Shown here: positions 7,936 to 18,257 of the stretch, piece after piece
Numbering within the stretch: position 1 is the stretch's first letter
Layout of the letters: the number at the start of each line of letters is the position of its first letter
Assembly: GCA_947497985.1 (NCBI GenBank)
Contig: CANMIX010000012.1
Location: forward strand, 62,001 to 126,000
Direction: 5' to 3'
DNA length: 64,000 nucleotides
Source: an uncultured Paracoccaceae bacterium
GTDB lineage: Bacteria > Pseudomonadota > Alphaproteobacteria > Rhodobacterales > Rhodobacteraceae
Notes under the pieces: model-generated
What the model saw: only the letters and a program-made list of their open reading frames with translations
Databases searched by the model: none
Told to the model about the DNA's origin: nothing
Made by a program: the position numbers and the translations under genes

Positions 7936-8724
7936 ATGGGATTTACGCTGGCCACTTGGAATATCAACTCGGTCCGTCTGCGCGCGCCAATCGTGCAAAA
8001 GCTTTTGCAAGAAGAGGCACCGGACGTTTTGTGCCTGCAAGAGACCAAATCCCCGGTTGATAAGATCCCGTTGGAAGAGTTTGCTTCGATTGGTTATGGC
8101 CACATGGTTGCCCGTGGGCAAAAAGGCTACAACGGTGTTACGATCCTGTCGCGCCTTCCCATCAAGGAAGTTGCAAGCGAGGATTTTGCCTCGCTCGGCC
8201 ATGCGCGCCACATTGCAGGGCAGCTTGAAAATGGTGTGACCATCCATAATTTCTATGTGCCAGCGGGCGGTGATGTGCCGGATCGTGAGAAGAACGAGAA
8301 GTTTGGCCAAAAGCTCGATTATCTGGCCGAGATGCGGGACTGGTTTTTGAAAGAACAGCCACAGAAGTCGATTCTGGTTGGTGATTTGAACATTGCCCCG
8401 CGTGAAGATGATGTTTGGGACCACAAGAAGCTCTTGAAAGTTGTCAGCCATACGCCGATTGAGGTGGAAAAACTGGCGGAAGTTCAGGACTCTGGTGCCT
8501 GGGTCGATGTAACTCGTAACGATATACCGGACGGGCAGCTGTATTCCTGGTGGAGCTATCGTGCCAAGGATTGGGATGCGGCCGACAAAGGCCGTCGGTT
8601 GGATCATGTCTGGGCGACCAAAGATATCGCGGCATCAGGCCATTCCAGCCGAGTTCTGCGTGATGCGCGCGGATGGGAAAAACCCAGCGATCACGCGCCG
8701 GTTTTTGCCACCTTCGATCTGTAA
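7936..8724 (+). CDS. xthA: Exodeoxyribonuclease III / AP endonuclease
   Basis: A 262-residue DNA-repair nuclease that cuts 5' of abasic sites and degrades double-stranded DNA from 3' ends. Hallmarks of the endonuclease/exonuclease/phosphatase fold are all present: WNINSVR (about 8-14), CLQETK (Glu36), VGDLNIAP (Asp150, Asn152), RRLDHVWAT (Asp223) and the catalytic SDHAPV (Asp252, His253). Length and motif order are normal for the family. It stands alone, separated from cenR by a terminator and convergent with the DUF6653 gene. Confidence 0.95.
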   Translation: MGFTLATWNINSVRLRAPIVQKLLQEEAPDVLCLQETKSPVDKIPLEEFASIGYGHMVARGQKGYNGVTILSRLPIKEVASEDFASLGHARHIAGQLENGVTIHNFYVPAGGDVPDREKNEKFGQKLDYLAEMRDWFLKEQPQKSILVGDLNIAPREDDVWDHKKLLKVVSHTPIEVEKLAEVQDSGAWVDVTRNDIPDGQLYSWWSYRAKDWDAADKGRRLDHVWATKDIAASGHSSRVLRDARGWEKPSDHAPVFATFDL

Positions 8725-8795
8725 ACCACGTGGGCGGCGGTGTGCTCCCGCCCGTTACGCGACAATCACAGATTGCCACGCGCCCGTTGGGCCAA

Positions 8796-8817
8796 GCGCC
8801 GCGCAAACGCGCGGCGC
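8796..8817. terminator. GC-rich hairpin between xthA and the DUF6653 gene
   Basis: Perfect 8-base arms GCGCCGCG / CGCGGCGC right after the minus-strand stop codon at 8819. There is no T-run, so termination may be weak or serve both convergent genes. Confidence 0.4.
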
Positions 8818-8818
8818 A

Positions 8819-9340
8819 TCAGCGCTCCCAAGATGCGTAGGTGGGAGAGGCGGATTTCATATCCTGATAAAGCCAGACCATACGATCCACGAACCAGAGC
8901 TTGGCGCCCATCGTCAGCGTGAGCCCCATCAGTATAAAGCCCCAATCTAGCTGCCAAAGACCATAGACCCAAGGCACAATCCCAACGCCGGCCAGCGCTG
9001 CAAGGCCGCGTGCCCATGACATGTGGTGGTCCGGCACCGGAAATTCTGCGTGGTTCAGCATGACGCGTTCGCCAAATGTGCCGTGGGACGCCCAGCCCGT
9101 TGTGGATGTCGGCGCGGAAAAGGCGCGCGGGTTCCACCAAGTCCAGAACAGAACCCCGGCAATTGGCAGCAACGCCCACCAGCCTAGCCAGATGCGAGAT
9201 ACAATTGCCAGCGTCATCAGCGGCAGGATCGACATGCGGCTATAAACGCTGAGCGGATTTGCATGGCGTTGCCAGCTGTCCTCGTTCATCGACATGCTGC
9301 GCGCGCTGGCCTGTAGTATTTTCGACCAAGTTGACGGCAT
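8819..9340 (-). CDS. DUF6653-family membrane protein
   Basis: A 173-residue protein with about four hydrophobic segments (roughly 37-70 and 110-160) and a conserved amphipathic start (MNEDSWQRHANPLSVYSRM). The features W-RHANP-SV-(T/S)R near the N-terminus and W-NPR in the middle match the family I know as DUF6653, whose function is unknown. The start at 9340 is preceded by AGGGGGAG; an internal ATG (residue 18) is possible. It is divergent from the thioredoxin gene. Confidence 0.7.
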   Translation of the reverse strand: MPSTWSKILQASARSMSMNEDSWQRHANPLSVYSRMSILPLMTLAIVSRIWLGWWALLPIAGVLFWTWWNPRAFSAPTSTTGWASHGTFGERVMLNHAEFPVPDHHMSWARGLAALAGVGIVPWVYGLWQLDWGFILMGLTLTMGAKLWFVDRMVWLYQDMKSASPTYASWER

Positions 9341-9413
9341 TGGGCAACTCCCCCTTGGTTTCTGGTGCGTCTGCTTTCATATAGGGGGCAAGTCCAAATT
9401 GGAGAACATGCAG

Positions 9414-10340
9414 ATGATGGATATTCTGGGTAATGCCGCCCCCGCCGCCGATCTGATCAAAGATGTGAGCGAAGCCACCTTCATGCAGGATGTGGTTGAT
9501 GCATCCATGACAACGCCGGTCCTCGTTGATTTCTGGGCCCCTTGGTGTGGCCCGTGCAAAACATTGGGCCCGATGCTGGAAGCTGCAGTGACCAAAGCGA
9601 ACGGCGCGGTCACGATGGCAAAAATCAACGTTGACGAGAATCAACAGCTGGCCGCGATGTTGGCACAGCAAGGTTTGCCGTTGCAGTCCATTCCAACAGT
9701 GGTTGGTTTCTTCCAGGGTCGTCCGGTCGACATGTTCCAAGGGGCCGTACCCCAGTCCGAGATCGACGCCTTTGTGCAACGTCTGGCCGAGGCCGGTGGC
9801 GGCACTGCGGACGGCGGTCTGGCGGATGCCTTGGAAGCGGCCGAGCAGATGCTGGAAGAGGGAGCTGTGGAAGATGCTGCGCAAACCTTTGCCGCGATCA
9901 TTGGCGAAGATGATAAATCCGCTGCCGCCTATGCCGGTCTTGCGCGATCCCATATTGCGTTGGAAGATCTGGACCAGGCCGAGGCGGTCTTGAACGGTGC
10001 TCCTGCTGAAATTTCTGAAGCTGCGGAAATCGAAGCGGTTCGGGCGCAGATTGAATTGGCCCGCCAGGCGGAGAATTCAGGCCCAGTTGGCGAGCTGCAA
10101 GCCGCAGTCGACGCAGATCCCACCAACCATCAAGCCCGGTTTGACCTGGCTCAGGCCATGCATGCCGCCGGTGACGCAGATGCGGCAGTGAATGAGCTGT
10201 TGGAATTGTTCCGCCGCGATCGAGAGTGGAATGATGGTGCAGCCAAGGCACAGCTTTTCACAATTTTCGAAGCGCTCAAGCCCAATGACCCGGTTGTGTT
10301 GAACGGCCGCCGTAAATTGAGCTCGCTTATATTTGCCTAA
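9414..10340 (+). CDS. Thioredoxin-TPR protein (YbbN/CnoX-like)
   Basis: About 308 residues. An N-terminal thioredoxin domain has the redox motif WAPWCGPCK (Cys45, Cys48 counted from the chosen start). A C-terminal helical, TPR-like region of about 170 residues is rich in Ala and Glu. This is the YbbN/CnoX architecture, a holdase that protects proteins from oxidation and hands them to GroEL or DnaK. Unlike E. coli YbbN, which has SXXC, both cysteines are kept here, so thiol-disulfide activity is likely. Three in-frame ATGs (9408, 9414, 9417) follow GGAG at 9401-9404; I took 9414 for spacing. The Lon-N gene follows 30 bases later. Confidence 0.88.
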   Translation: MMDILGNAAPAADLIKDVSEATFMQDVVDASMTTPVLVDFWAPWCGPCKTLGPMLEAAVTKANGAVTMAKINVDENQQLAAMLAQQGLPLQSIPTVVGFFQGRPVDMFQGAVPQSEIDAFVQRLAEAGGGTADGGLADALEAAEQMLEEGAVEDAAQTFAAIIGEDDKSAAAYAGLARSHIALEDLDQAEAVLNGAPAEISEAAEIEAVRAQIELARQAENSGPVGELQAAVDADPTNHQARFDLAQAMHAAGDADAAVNELLELFRRDREWNDGAAKAQLFTIFEALKPNDPVVLNGRRKLSSLIFA

Positions 10341-10370
10341 TCGGTTCGACGCGCTACTGTTGATGGCATC

Positions 10371-11012
10371 ATGATCCAGGCTGCTGACCTTCCCGATACA
10401 CTTGCCATCTTTCCCTTGCCCGGGGCGCTGTTGCTGCCTCGGGCGCGGTTGCCGCTGCATATCTTTGAGCCGCGATACCTGCAAATGCTGGAAGACGCGC
10501 TGAAAACAAGCGAGCGGCTTATTGGCATGGCGCAGCCGTGCCCCACACGGGGAGAGGCGGAAACACTGCATGCCATCGGCTGTGCCGGGCGGATCACGCA
10601 GTTCTCTGAGACCGAGGATGGGCGCTATATGATCACCCTGTCAGGTGTCTCGCGGTTTCGAATCGAAGCAGAGGTCAGCGGTTTTACCCCGTACCGGCGT
10701 TGCAGTGTCAGTTGGACGAGCTTTGATCGAGACTTGGGGCGATGCGAACCCGATCCGCAATTTGATCGGCGCGCCTTTCTTGATCTGCTCGAGCGGTTTC
10801 TGAATTTCCGTGATCTGTCTGCCGATTGGGATGCGCTCAAGGAGGCGGACGAAGAGCTGTTGATCAATTCCCTGTCGATGATGCTGGATTTTGATCTGGA
10901 AGAGAAACAGGCCTTGCTTGAGGCTCCGTGCCTTGCCACAAGGCGCGAAACCCTGACGACCTTGATTGAATTCGCCCTACGTGGCGGCTCCCAGGAAGAG
11001 ATTTTGCAATGA
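10371..11012 (+). CDS. Lon N-terminal substrate-binding domain protein
   Basis: A stand-alone LON_substr_bdg protein of 213 residues, with no ATPase or protease domain. The family start is clear: [26 protein letters not shown] (quoted in part: [18 protein letters not shown]), followed by GCAGRITQF and the [11 protein letters not shown] strand. These proteins are common in proteobacteria; their function is not established, though peptide binding is assumed by homology. The stop overlaps the next start by 4 bases (ATGA), so it is coupled to the Trm112 gene and probably co-transcribed with the thioredoxin gene. Confidence 0.9.
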   Translation: MIQAADLPDTLAIFPLPGALLLPRARLPLHIFEPRYLQMLEDALKTSERLIGMAQPCPTRGEAETLHAIGCAGRITQFSETEDGRYMITLSGVSRFRIEAEVSGFTPYRRCSVSWTSFDRDLGRCEPDPQFDRRAFLDLLERFLNFRDLSADWDALKEADEELLINSLSMMLDFDLEEKQALLEAPCLATRRETLTTLIEFALRGGSQEEILQ

Positions 11013-11197
11013 ACGAGCACGTCCCCCCCGCCTTTGATCGCCGCATGCTAGAGGTGCTTGTCTGCCCGCAGACCCAAGGGCTGTTGGAATACGATGCGCA
11101 GGCGCAGGAATTGGTATCCAAAGCTGCGAATGTGGCATTCCCGATCCGCAATGGAATTCCGGTTATGTTGTTGGACGAAGCCCGCGCGCTGGACTGA
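11009..11197 (+). CDS. Trm112-family protein
   Basis: A 62-residue Trm112/YcaR-type protein. It has [16 protein letters not shown] near the start and [19 protein letters not shown] near the end, the usual layout. Only one Cys of the canonical zinc site is seen, as in many bacterial members. In eukaryotes Trm112 activates methyltransferases; the bacterial role is less clear. It is translationally coupled to the Lon-N gene. Confidence 0.88.
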   Translation: MNEHVPPAFDRRMLEVLVCPQTQGLLEYDAQAQELVSKAANVAFPIRNGIPVMLLDEARALD

Positions 11198-11205
11198 TCT
11201 GGCGA

Positions 11206-12432
11206 TCAGATTGGTTTGCCCTGCAACAGTCGCGGCAGATCTCCGGTCAATCCCGCAGCTTCGCGCATGAAATTGCGACGCAGGCTGGGGACTGAGTTGA
11301 TCAGCCCCATTCCCAGATCCCGTCCCAAACGCAGCAGCGGGTTGTCGTTGGAAAATAGGCGATTGAACGCATCCGTCGCGGACGCCAATGTGGCTGTGTC
11401 GAACCTGCGCCATTGTTGGTAGCGCTCCAAAACCAATGGGCTTGCGATAACTTCGCCGCGACGTTTCGCTTCGGTCAGAACTTCGGCCAACGCGGCCACG
11501 TCCCGCAGACCTGCATTCAAACCTTGTCCCGCGATGGGATGCATTCCGTGCGCCGCATCGCCAACAAGCGCCATCCTGGGCGCGACAAAACTGTTGGCGA
11601 TGGTCAGGTTTAGCGGATACGTGAAGCGTTTCCCGACCAGACGGATGTCTCCTAGAAAATCGCCAAAGACTGGCCGCAAGGCGTCCAAAAAACCGTCGTC
11701 ATCCAAGCCGTGAATGCGATGGGCGCGCTCTGTCTTTTCGCTCCAGACGATCGAAGATTGGTTGCCTGGCAGCGGTAGGATCGCAAGCGGGCCCGAGGGC
11801 ATAAAGTGCTGATGGGCAATTCCCCCATGTGGCAGATCATGGTCCAATGCACAGACCAGAGCGGTTTGACCGTAATCCCAGCCGGTACGTTTAATACCTG
11901 CTCGTTGACAGGTTCCGCTGGAGCGACCATCGGCCCCAACGAGCAACGCCGCACTCAGGGTCTCGCCGCTGTCCAGGTGAACCGTCACCACCTCTGAGGA
12001 GGTCTCTTGTGCAATCACGCGGCAGCCGTTGCGTATTTCGATCAGGGGATCTTGTTCGATCGCATCCATGAGTGCCCGGCGCAGGAAGCGATCTTCGACC
12101 ATGAAACCCATCGGACCTTCTTCGATTTCGGCGTGATCAAAGTGCAAGAAAAACGGAGACGGTGCACGTCCCGGCGCGCCGTCGCTCACCTTGATCTCAT
12201 TCATCGGTTGGCTATGTGCCGCGACCTCGGACCAGATGCCGATCTGTGTCAGCAGTTTCTGCGACGCCAGCGCCAAGGCATAGCCGCGCCCGTCAAAGCC
12301 CGCGTCCTGGCGCTGCTCAAACGGGAGTGCGTCGATGATTGTGACGGAATGGCCAGTGTGCGCCAGTGCCAGCGCCAGCGCAGGGCCATTTAATCCACCA
12401 CCTACAATGATGATATCGGTTCTATTGCTCAT
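11206..12432 (-). CDS. UbiH/UbiF/VisC/COQ6-family FAD hydroxylase
   Basis: Flavoprotein monooxygenase of about 408 residues, of the family that hydroxylates the ubiquinone ring. The FAD Rossmann motif is IIIVGGGLNGPALALALAHTG. The second FAD motif is ALVGDAAHGMHPIAGQGLNAG, preceded by LLVGADGRSS, all in the expected order. The frame is open upstream to 12501, but the start at 12432 (MSNRTDIIIVGGG) puts the dinucleotide-binding strand at the N-terminus as usual; I see no strong ribosome site for either. Which ring position it acts on cannot be told from the sequence. It is convergent with the Trm112 gene, 8 bases away. Confidence 0.88.
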   Translation of the reverse strand: MSNRTDIIIVGGGLNGPALALALAHTGHSVTIIDALPFEQRQDAGFDGRGYALALASQKLLTQIGIWSEVAAHSQPMNEIKVSDGAPGRAPSPFFLHFDHAEIEEGPMGFMVEDRFLRRALMDAIEQDPLIEIRNGCRVIAQETSSEVVTVHLDSGETLSAALLVGADGRSSGTCQRAGIKRTGWDYGQTALVCALDHDLPHGGIAHQHFMPSGPLAILPLPGNQSSIVWSEKTERAHRIHGLDDDGFLDALRPVFGDFLGDIRLVGKRFTYPLNLTIANSFVAPRMALVGDAAHGMHPIAGQGLNAGLRDVAALAEVLTEAKRRGEVIASPLVLERYQQWRRFDTATLASATDAFNRLFSNDNPLLRLGRDLGMGLINSVPSLRRNFMREAAGLTGDLPRLLQGKPI

Positions 12433-12541
12433 GCTGTGCAATATGCGCTTGTGGAGCCATTTGTCCATGAGCCAAGGTGACGCTTGCGACGCATCGTCCA
12501 CAAAAATTTTCGACTAAAAAAGCACACAGAAGGCATTTGAA

Positions 12542-13870
12542 ATGAACGACTGGCTTACAATGACTGCCGGCGCGCTTGGCCGCGGGATTGCAGCAGGTGA
12601 GATTTCGCCACTGGCGTTGACCCAAACCTATTTGGATGCAATTGCCGTGCATCCGCTCAAAGACAAAATTTATGCTGTTGTCACCGCCGACCGCGCATTG
12701 GCCGAGGCCGAAGCCGCCGACGAACGCGCAAAGCAGGGCGTGCGGCGATCGCTGATTGATGGTGTACCGATCAGCTGGAAAGATCTGTTCGACAGTGCAG
12801 GCGATGTGACCGAGTCCGGGTCGGATCTGTTAAAGGGACGCGTGGCCGAAGAAGACGCGGTTGTGTTGCAACGCGCCACGGCAATGGGGGCCGTGTGCCT
12901 TGGCAAAACCCATATGAGCGAGCTGGCGTTTTCCGGCCTGGGACACAACCCTATCAAAGAAACTCCGCCGTGCATCAACGACCCTGAGGCCGTGCCGGGG
13001 GGATCCTCATCTGGCGCTGCGGCCTCGGTGGCGCATGATTTGGCAGTATGCGGGATCGGCTCTGATACAGGGGGATCTGTCCGTATTCCGTCCGCGTGGA
13101 ATGATCTTGTCGGTCTAAAAACAACTGCCAAGCGTCTGACGCTGGAAGGGGTCATCCCGCTTTGTTTGGAGCTTGATACAATTGGCCCGCTGGCCCGTTC
13201 GGTCGAAGATACGGCTTTGTATCTTGGTGCGATGGAAGACGGGACGGTGCCGGATTTGAAAGGCGCGAATATAAAAGGTCTGCGTTTTGGCGATCTTCAA
13301 AACGTGGCTCAGGATGATCTTTCACCCGAAGTTGCCAGTGCCTATCAGGCCTCCGTGGATCGTTTGCGCGACGCAGGCGCGATCATCGTCCCGCTCGAAT
13401 TTCCCGCCGTCGAAGAGGCGCTTTCCCTGTCCGGAATTCTGTACACAACCGAAGCCTACGGGCTTTGGAAAGACAAAATCGAAGCGGCACCTGATGTGAT
13501 GTATGCTGAAATCCTGGAACGGTTCCGGGTGGGGGCGCAATTCTCAGGTGCTGATTATGTCGCGGCGTGGGCGCGGCTACGGGATATTCGCAAGAGCTGG
13601 GACGCGGCGGTTGCTGGATTGGATGGCGTGCTAACGCCCACCTCGCCGGTTTTGCCACCCAATTTGAAACGTCTCACCAGTGACCATGACTATTACGTGA
13701 GATCCAACCTTCTCGCCTTGCGCAACACGCGCATCGGCAATCTGTTAGGGTTGAGCGCACTCTCGCTTCCAACCGGCACGCCAAGCTGCGGATTGCAGAT
13801 CTTGGGCAAACCGTTTGGCGAAGAGGCGCTTTTGCGTGTAGGTGCTGCTGCAGAAGCTGTGCTTGCTTGA
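12542..13870 (+). CDS. Amidase (amidase-signature family)
   Basis: A 442-residue amidase-signature enzyme. The Ser-cisSer-Lys triad is visible: Lys80 in GVPISWKDLFD, the cis-Ser in PGGSSSGAA (about 155-157) and the nucleophile Ser179 in GSDTGGSVRIP. The family hydrolyses amides, including GatA in tRNA-dependent amidation, but no gatB or gatC is near. A catabolic amidase is more likely; the substrate is unknown. It stands alone with its own terminator, downstream of and divergent from the UbiH-family gene. Confidence 0.9.
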   Translation: MNDWLTMTAGALGRGIAAGEISPLALTQTYLDAIAVHPLKDKIYAVVTADRALAEAEAADERAKQGVRRSLIDGVPISWKDLFDSAGDVTESGSDLLKGRVAEEDAVVLQRATAMGAVCLGKTHMSELAFSGLGHNPIKETPPCINDPEAVPGGSSSGAAASVAHDLAVCGIGSDTGGSVRIPSAWNDLVGLKTTAKRLTLEGVIPLCLELDTIGPLARSVEDTALYLGAMEDGTVPDLKGANIKGLRFGDLQNVAQDDLSPEVASAYQASVDRLRDAGAIIVPLEFPAVEEALSLSGILYTTEAYGLWKDKIEAAPDVMYAEILERFRVGAQFSGADYVAAWARLRDIRKSWDAAVAGLDGVLTPTSPVLPPNLKRLTSDHDYYVRSNLLALRNTRIGNLLGLSALSLPTGTPSCGLQILGKPFGEEALLRVGAAAEAVLA

Positions 13871-13881
13871 AAGCCACATCT

Positions 13882-13913
13882 CCGGTGCCCAAAACATGGG
13901 CGCTGGATTTTTT
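13882..13913 (+). terminator. Terminator after the amidase gene
   Basis: Nine-pair stem CCGGTGCCC / GGGCGCTGG (two G-U pairs), loop AAAACAT, then ATTTTTT. Confidence 0.75.
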
Positions 13914-13976
13914 GGTCTTGCCCCTATAACCTGCGGGAAAACGGGGCGAGATGATCCCGGACCTGAGGCCATTGAA

Positions 13977-15158
13977 ATGATAAATCCAGAGCGGTTTGCC
14001 AACCTGCCGACCTATGCATTTCCGCGTTTGCGGGAACTTTTGGACCACCACGCGCCTGGCGGCGATGTGGTGCATATGACCATTGGCGCGCCCAAACATG
14101 ATTTCCCGAAATGGGTGACGGATGTCATTGTTGAAAACGCAGCAGGGTTCCAGGGGTATCCACCAAACGAAGGTTCTGCCGAACTGCGCAGTGCGATCAG
14201 TCAATGGATCAAAGGCCGTTATGGTGTGAAAGCGGATCCAGAAACCCATATCATGGCGCTGAATGGCACGCGTGAAGGGTTGTATAACGCCACGATGGCG
14301 CTGTGCCCGGAAGAGAAAAACGGCCAAAAACCCGTCGTTTTGATCCCGAACCCATTTTACCAGGTCTATATGGTTGCCGCGTTGGCGATCGACGCCGAAC
14401 CTGTGTTTGTTCCGGCAACCGAGGCGACCGGCCACCTGCCGGACTACGCCAGCCTACCACCAGAGATTTTGAACCGCACCGTTGCAGCGTATCTGTGCTC
14501 TCCCGCCAACCCGCAAGGAGCCGTGGCGAGCGAGAGCTATTGGAAAGAGCTGTTTGCACTGGCTGAGAAATACGATTTCCGTGTTTTTGCCGACGAATGC
14601 TATTCTGAGATTTACCGGGATACAGCACCTCTGGGTGCTTTGACCGTAGCGCAAGACGCAGGCATCGACCCCGAACGTGTAAGCCTGTTCAATTCGCTGT
14701 CCAAACGTTCGAACCTTGCAGGGCTGCGCTCCGGGTTTATCGCGGGTGGGCCGGACACAATCCACCGGGTTAAAAAACTGCGGTCCTATGCGGGCTCGCC
14801 ATTGCCGGAACCGCTTCAGGCAGCGGCCGCACAGCTTTGGGCGGATGAGGAACACGTGGTCGAAAACCGCGCGCTTTATCAGGAAAAATACAAAATTGCG
14901 GATCAGGTGTTTGCGGGCATGGACGGCTATGCCGCGCCCGAAGCCGGGTTTTTCCTGTGGCTTCCCGTAGCAGACGGCGAGGCGGCATCTTTGAAACTGT
15001 GGCAGGAAACCGGTGTGCGTGTCATGCCAGGCGCGTATTTTGCCCAAGGGGAAGAAGACGAGAATCCTGGTAAAGGATATATCAGGGTGGCACTGGTCGC
15101 ACCTGCAGAAGAGACAAAACAAGCGTTGATCACATTGCGGGATTGTCTTTTCAAATAA
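13977..15158 (+). CDS. PLP-dependent class I/II aminotransferase
   Basis: A 393-residue fold-type I aminotransferase. PLP-site residues are in place: CSPANPQG (Asn178), FADECYSEIY (Asp206, Tyr209), the Schiff-base lysine Lys243 in LFNSLSKRSNLAGLRSGF, and the carboxylate-binding Arg in GYIRVALV near the end. The SKRSN-AGLRSGF signature is the kind seen in succinyldiaminopimelate aminotransferase (DapC-type) proteins. That specificity is a guess; dapB is in the window, but 33 kb away. The frame opens at 13842, but the ATG at 13977 gives the normal N-terminus. It lies 111 bases before ftsK. Confidence 0.88.
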   Translation: MINPERFANLPTYAFPRLRELLDHHAPGGDVVHMTIGAPKHDFPKWVTDVIVENAAGFQGYPPNEGSAELRSAISQWIKGRYGVKADPETHIMALNGTREGLYNATMALCPEEKNGQKPVVLIPNPFYQVYMVAALAIDAEPVFVPATEATGHLPDYASLPPEILNRTVAAYLCSPANPQGAVASESYWKELFALAEKYDFRVFADECYSEIYRDTAPLGALTVAQDAGIDPERVSLFNSLSKRSNLAGLRSGFIAGGPDTIHRVKKLRSYAGSPLPEPLQAAAAQLWADEEHVVENRALYQEKYKIADQVFAGMDGYAAPEAGFFLWLPVADGEAASLKLWQETGVRVMPGAYFAQGEEDENPGKGYIRVALVAPAEETKQALITLRDCLFK

Positions 15159-15269
15159 ATCAAAGCCTTCCGTCCACGACAGGCAACGTTGGGCGGGAGG
15201 AAACTAAAAAACGGCTCAAAAAACCTACGACACAGTGGGAGAGTCAGTAAACGAGGAACCGAGGTAGGC

Positions 15270-18212
15270 ATGGCATTTCAAACCAGAAGCCGGGACCCGC
15301 TGTTAGATAGCGAGATGCAGGCGGCGGTCGAAAAACGCGGCAAGGAGCTGTTTGGCTTGTTGTTGGTGGGCTTTGGCGTGGCAGTGGCGGCGATGATTGG
15401 ATCGTATACGCCGGATGATCCCAACTGGTATGTCTCCACGGACGCACCAGCGCAGAATCTGCTGGGCAATCTGGGCGCATCGATTGCGCATATCCTCTAT
15501 CTGGGTCTTGGTTTTGGGTCTTGGGCTATCGCGGTGACACCAATGGTCTGGGGACTACGCTTTGTCCTGCACCGTGGTGAAGAACGCGCCATTCCGTGGA
15601 TGCTGATTTCACTGCTGATGCCGATTGTGCTAGCGGTCTATGTCTCGACACTGCCACCCGGACCAATCTGGAGCGAGAACCACAACAGTGGTTTAGGTGG
15701 CCTGCTGGGTGACTTCTTTCTGGCGATGATGTTGCTGTTGTTGCCGATCACGCCAGTGCTTGGCGTGAAACTCTTGTCCTTGACCTTGGCGCTGTTCCTG
15801 GCCGCGTTTTCGGCGTTCACACTCGGTTTTACCCGCACCGAACTTGGCCGTCTTGGGCGTTTCTTGGTGATTGGCATCATCATGAGCTATGGCGCACTGG
15901 CAACCTTGCTGGGCCGTGGTGCATCCTCCAGCGTTCAGGCCGCGATGGCCTATGGTGCGCGTCGCAAGGCGCAGCAAACTGCGCGAGACGCGGAGCTTCA
16001 ATCCGCCGAGTTTGCGGCCGCAGATGCGGTCCTGGATGATGAACCCTACGTGGATGACACGCCAATGGCGGACGACGAGGAGCTCCCGGCCAAAGGCGGG
16101 CTGTTCTCTCGTGTGCCAAAACTGATGCGTCGCTCTGAGCCGCAAATAGAAATGCCAGAACCTGAACTGGTGGAACACGAAGCGCATTTCGACCTGGATG
16201 ATATGCCGGGTGAGGAACGCATCTCGGCTAAGATCGCAAAAGCGGTCCAAATCCGGCGCGCAGCAGATGTCAAACCTGAGGACGACCCAAATCTACCGTT
16301 GACCAAAGGACGTGGCAAACGGCCGGAGCCTTTGATCGTTGCACCGGCGAATGCGGCCGAAAACCGGATCGAGCCGCCGCTGACTGCACTCAGTACCACA
16401 GCCCAGCCAATGCCATCCGCACCAGAGGTATCTGATTTCGAAGTGGACCCCATTGTTGCTGCGCTGGACGAGGGGCAGCCCGTTGAACCCGAAGATGATC
16501 CTTATGATGCAGCGCCAGAGCCGACCGTCGTAGAGGAAACACAACCCCGGCAGACCGCAGAGATTGTTGAGCTGCCGCGGGCGGAACCTCCGCGCAAGGT
16601 TGTCGTGGAAAAACCTGCCCGCAAAGCGCCAGAGCCATCTGTACGTGCCAAGGCCGAGGCGCAGCCGCGCCTGGCCTTTGACAGCTCCAACAGCGATTTT
16701 GAACTGCCTCCGCTGAATCTCTTGGCGAATCCGACGACCATTGAACGCCACGTCCTGAGCGACGAGGCGTTGGAAGAAAACGCCCGCATGCTGGAGTCCG
16801 TTCTGGATGACTACGGCGTCAAAGGGGAGATCGTCTCGGTCCGTCCCGGCCCCGTGGTCACCATGTATGAGCTGGAGCCCGCGCCGGGTCTCAAGGCCAG
16901 CCGTGTGATCGGGCTTGCAGATGACATCGCACGCTCCATGTCGGCCTTGTCCGCGCGTGTTTCGACGGTGCCGGGCCGCTCTGTGATTGGTATCGAACTG
17001 CCCAACGAAAACCGTGAGATGGTGAGCTTCCGCGAGATCTTGTCCAGCCGGGATTATGGCGATGGCAATCAAGCGCTGCCGTTGGCACTGGGTAAGGACA
17101 TTGGCGGTGACGCGGTTGTCGCGAATCTTGCCAAGATGCCCCACCTGTTGATTGCGGGGACCACGGGTTCCGGTAAATCGGTTGCGATCAACACCATGAT
17201 CCTGTCGCTGCTCTACAAGCTGACGCCGGACGAATGCCGTCTGATCATGATTGACCCCAAAATGCTGGAACTCAGCGTCTATGACGGTATCCCGCATCTG
17301 CTGTCACCCGTTGTGACCGATCCTAAAAAGGCTGTTGTCGCCTTGAAATGGGTGGTCGGAGAGATGGAAGACCGTTATCGCAAGATGTCCAAAATGGGCG
17401 TGCGCAATATCTCGGGCTATAACGGTCGGGTGCAGGATGCGCTCTCCAAAGGTGAGATGTTCAGCCGCACGGTTCAGACCGGCTTTGATGACGACACGGG
17501 CGAGCCGGTGTTTGAGACCGAAGAGTTCGAACCCAAGAAACTGCCCTATATCGTTGTCATCGTGGATGAGATGGCCGACCTGATGATGGTTGCCGGCAAA
17601 GAGATCGAAGCCTGCATTCAACGTCTGGCGCAGATGGCGCGTGCGTCAGGTATTCACCTTGTGATGGCGACGCAACGTCCCTCTGTGGATGTGATCACCG
17701 GCACGATCAAGGCGAACTTCCCGACCCGGATTTCGTTCCAGGTGACATCGAAAATCGACAGCCGCACCATTCTGGGCGAAATGGGCGCAGAACAGCTGTT
17801 GGGTATGGGCGACATGTTGTACATGGCCGGCGGGTCCAAGATTACCCGTTGCCACGGCCCCTTTGTGTCCGATGAAGAAGTCGAAGAAGTTGTGAACCAC
17901 CTCAAACAATTCGGCCCACCGGATTATGTCGGCGGTGTCGTCGAAGGCCCTGATGACGAGAAAGCTGATAACATCGACGCAGTTCTTGGTCTCAATACCG
18001 GAGGCAACACTGGCGGCGAAGACGCACTTTACGATCAGGCGGTGGCCATTGTGATCAAGGATCGCAAATGTTCGACCTCTTACATCCAGCGCAAACTGGC
18101 AATCGGCTACAACAAAGCCGCGCGTCTGGTGGAGCAGATGGAAGACAACGGACTGGTCACGCCCGCAAACCACGTGGGCAAACGCGATATCTTGGTGCCT
18201 GAGCAGGAATAG
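15270..18212 (+). CDS. ftsK: DNA translocase FtsK
   Basis: A 980-residue FtsK. Four or more membrane segments lie in about residues 25-200 (for example [18 protein letters not shown]). A long Pro/Glu/Ala-rich linker (about 215-480) follows, then the motor. Walker A is [13 protein letters not shown] near residue 630 and Walker B is [13 protein letters not shown]. The C-terminal gamma winged helix is recognisable ([30 protein letters not shown]). FtsK sits at the division septum, resolves chromosome dimers through XerCD and pumps DNA by reading KOPS sites. The ATG at 15270 has GAGG at 15261-15264. A short hairpin and lolA follow. Confidence 0.96.
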   Translation: MAFQTRSRDPLLDSEMQAAVEKRGKELFGLLLVGFGVAVAAMIGSYTPDDPNWYVSTDAPAQNLLGNLGASIAHILYLGLGFGSWAIAVTPMVWGLRFVLHRGEERAIPWMLISLLMPIVLAVYVSTLPPGPIWSENHNSGLGGLLGDFFLAMMLLLLPITPVLGVKLLSLTLALFLAAFSAFTLGFTRTELGRLGRFLVIGIIMSYGALATLLGRGASSSVQAAMAYGARRKAQQTARDAELQSAEFAAADAVLDDEPYVDDTPMADDEELPAKGGLFSRVPKLMRRSEPQIEMPEPELVEHEAHFDLDDMPGEERISAKIAKAVQIRRAADVKPEDDPNLPLTKGRGKRPEPLIVAPANAAENRIEPPLTALSTTAQPMPSAPEVSDFEVDPIVAALDEGQPVEPEDDPYDAAPEPTVVEETQPRQTAEIVELPRAEPPRKVVVEKPARKAPEPSVRAKAEAQPRLAFDSSNSDFELPPLNLLANPTTIERHVLSDEALEENARMLESVLDDYGVKGEIVSVRPGPVVTMYELEPAPGLKASRVIGLADDIARSMSALSARVSTVPGRSVIGIELPNENREMVSFREILSSRDYGDGNQALPLALGKDIGGDAVVANLAKMPHLLIAGTTGSGKSVAINTMILSLLYKLTPDECRLIMIDPKMLELSVYDGIPHLLSPVVTDPKKAVVALKWVVGEMEDRYRKMSKMGVRNISGYNGRVQDALSKGEMFSRTVQTGFDDDTGEPVFETEEFEPKKLPYIVVIVDEMADLMMVAGKEIEACIQRLAQMARASGIHLVMATQRPSVDVITGTIKANFPTRISFQVTSKIDSRTILGEMGAEQLLGMGDMLYMAGGSKITRCHGPFVSDEEVEEVVNHLKQFGPPDYVGGVVEGPDDEKADNIDAVLGLNTGGNTGGEDALYDQAVAIVIKDRKCSTSYIQRKLAIGYNKAARLVEQMEDNGLVTPANHVGKRDILVPEQE

Positions 18213-18218
18213 GCCGAC

Positions 18219-18239
18219 CCCCTTTGAATTTCAAAGGGG
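18219..18239 (+). terminator. Hairpin between ftsK and lolA
   Basis: Perfect 9-base arms CCCCTTTGA / TCAAAGGGG with a 3-base loop, 7 bases after the ftsK stop and 18 bases before the lolA ATG. It lacks a T-run, so it may attenuate or mark an mRNA processing site rather than terminate fully. Confidence 0.4.
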
Positions 18240-18257
18240 AGGCTTATCTTAGATAAC

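Noticed and set aside
16293-17297. 334-codon minus-strand frame inside ftsK
   Set aside because: Opposite a clear FtsK motor and linker; no motif, no ribosome site.
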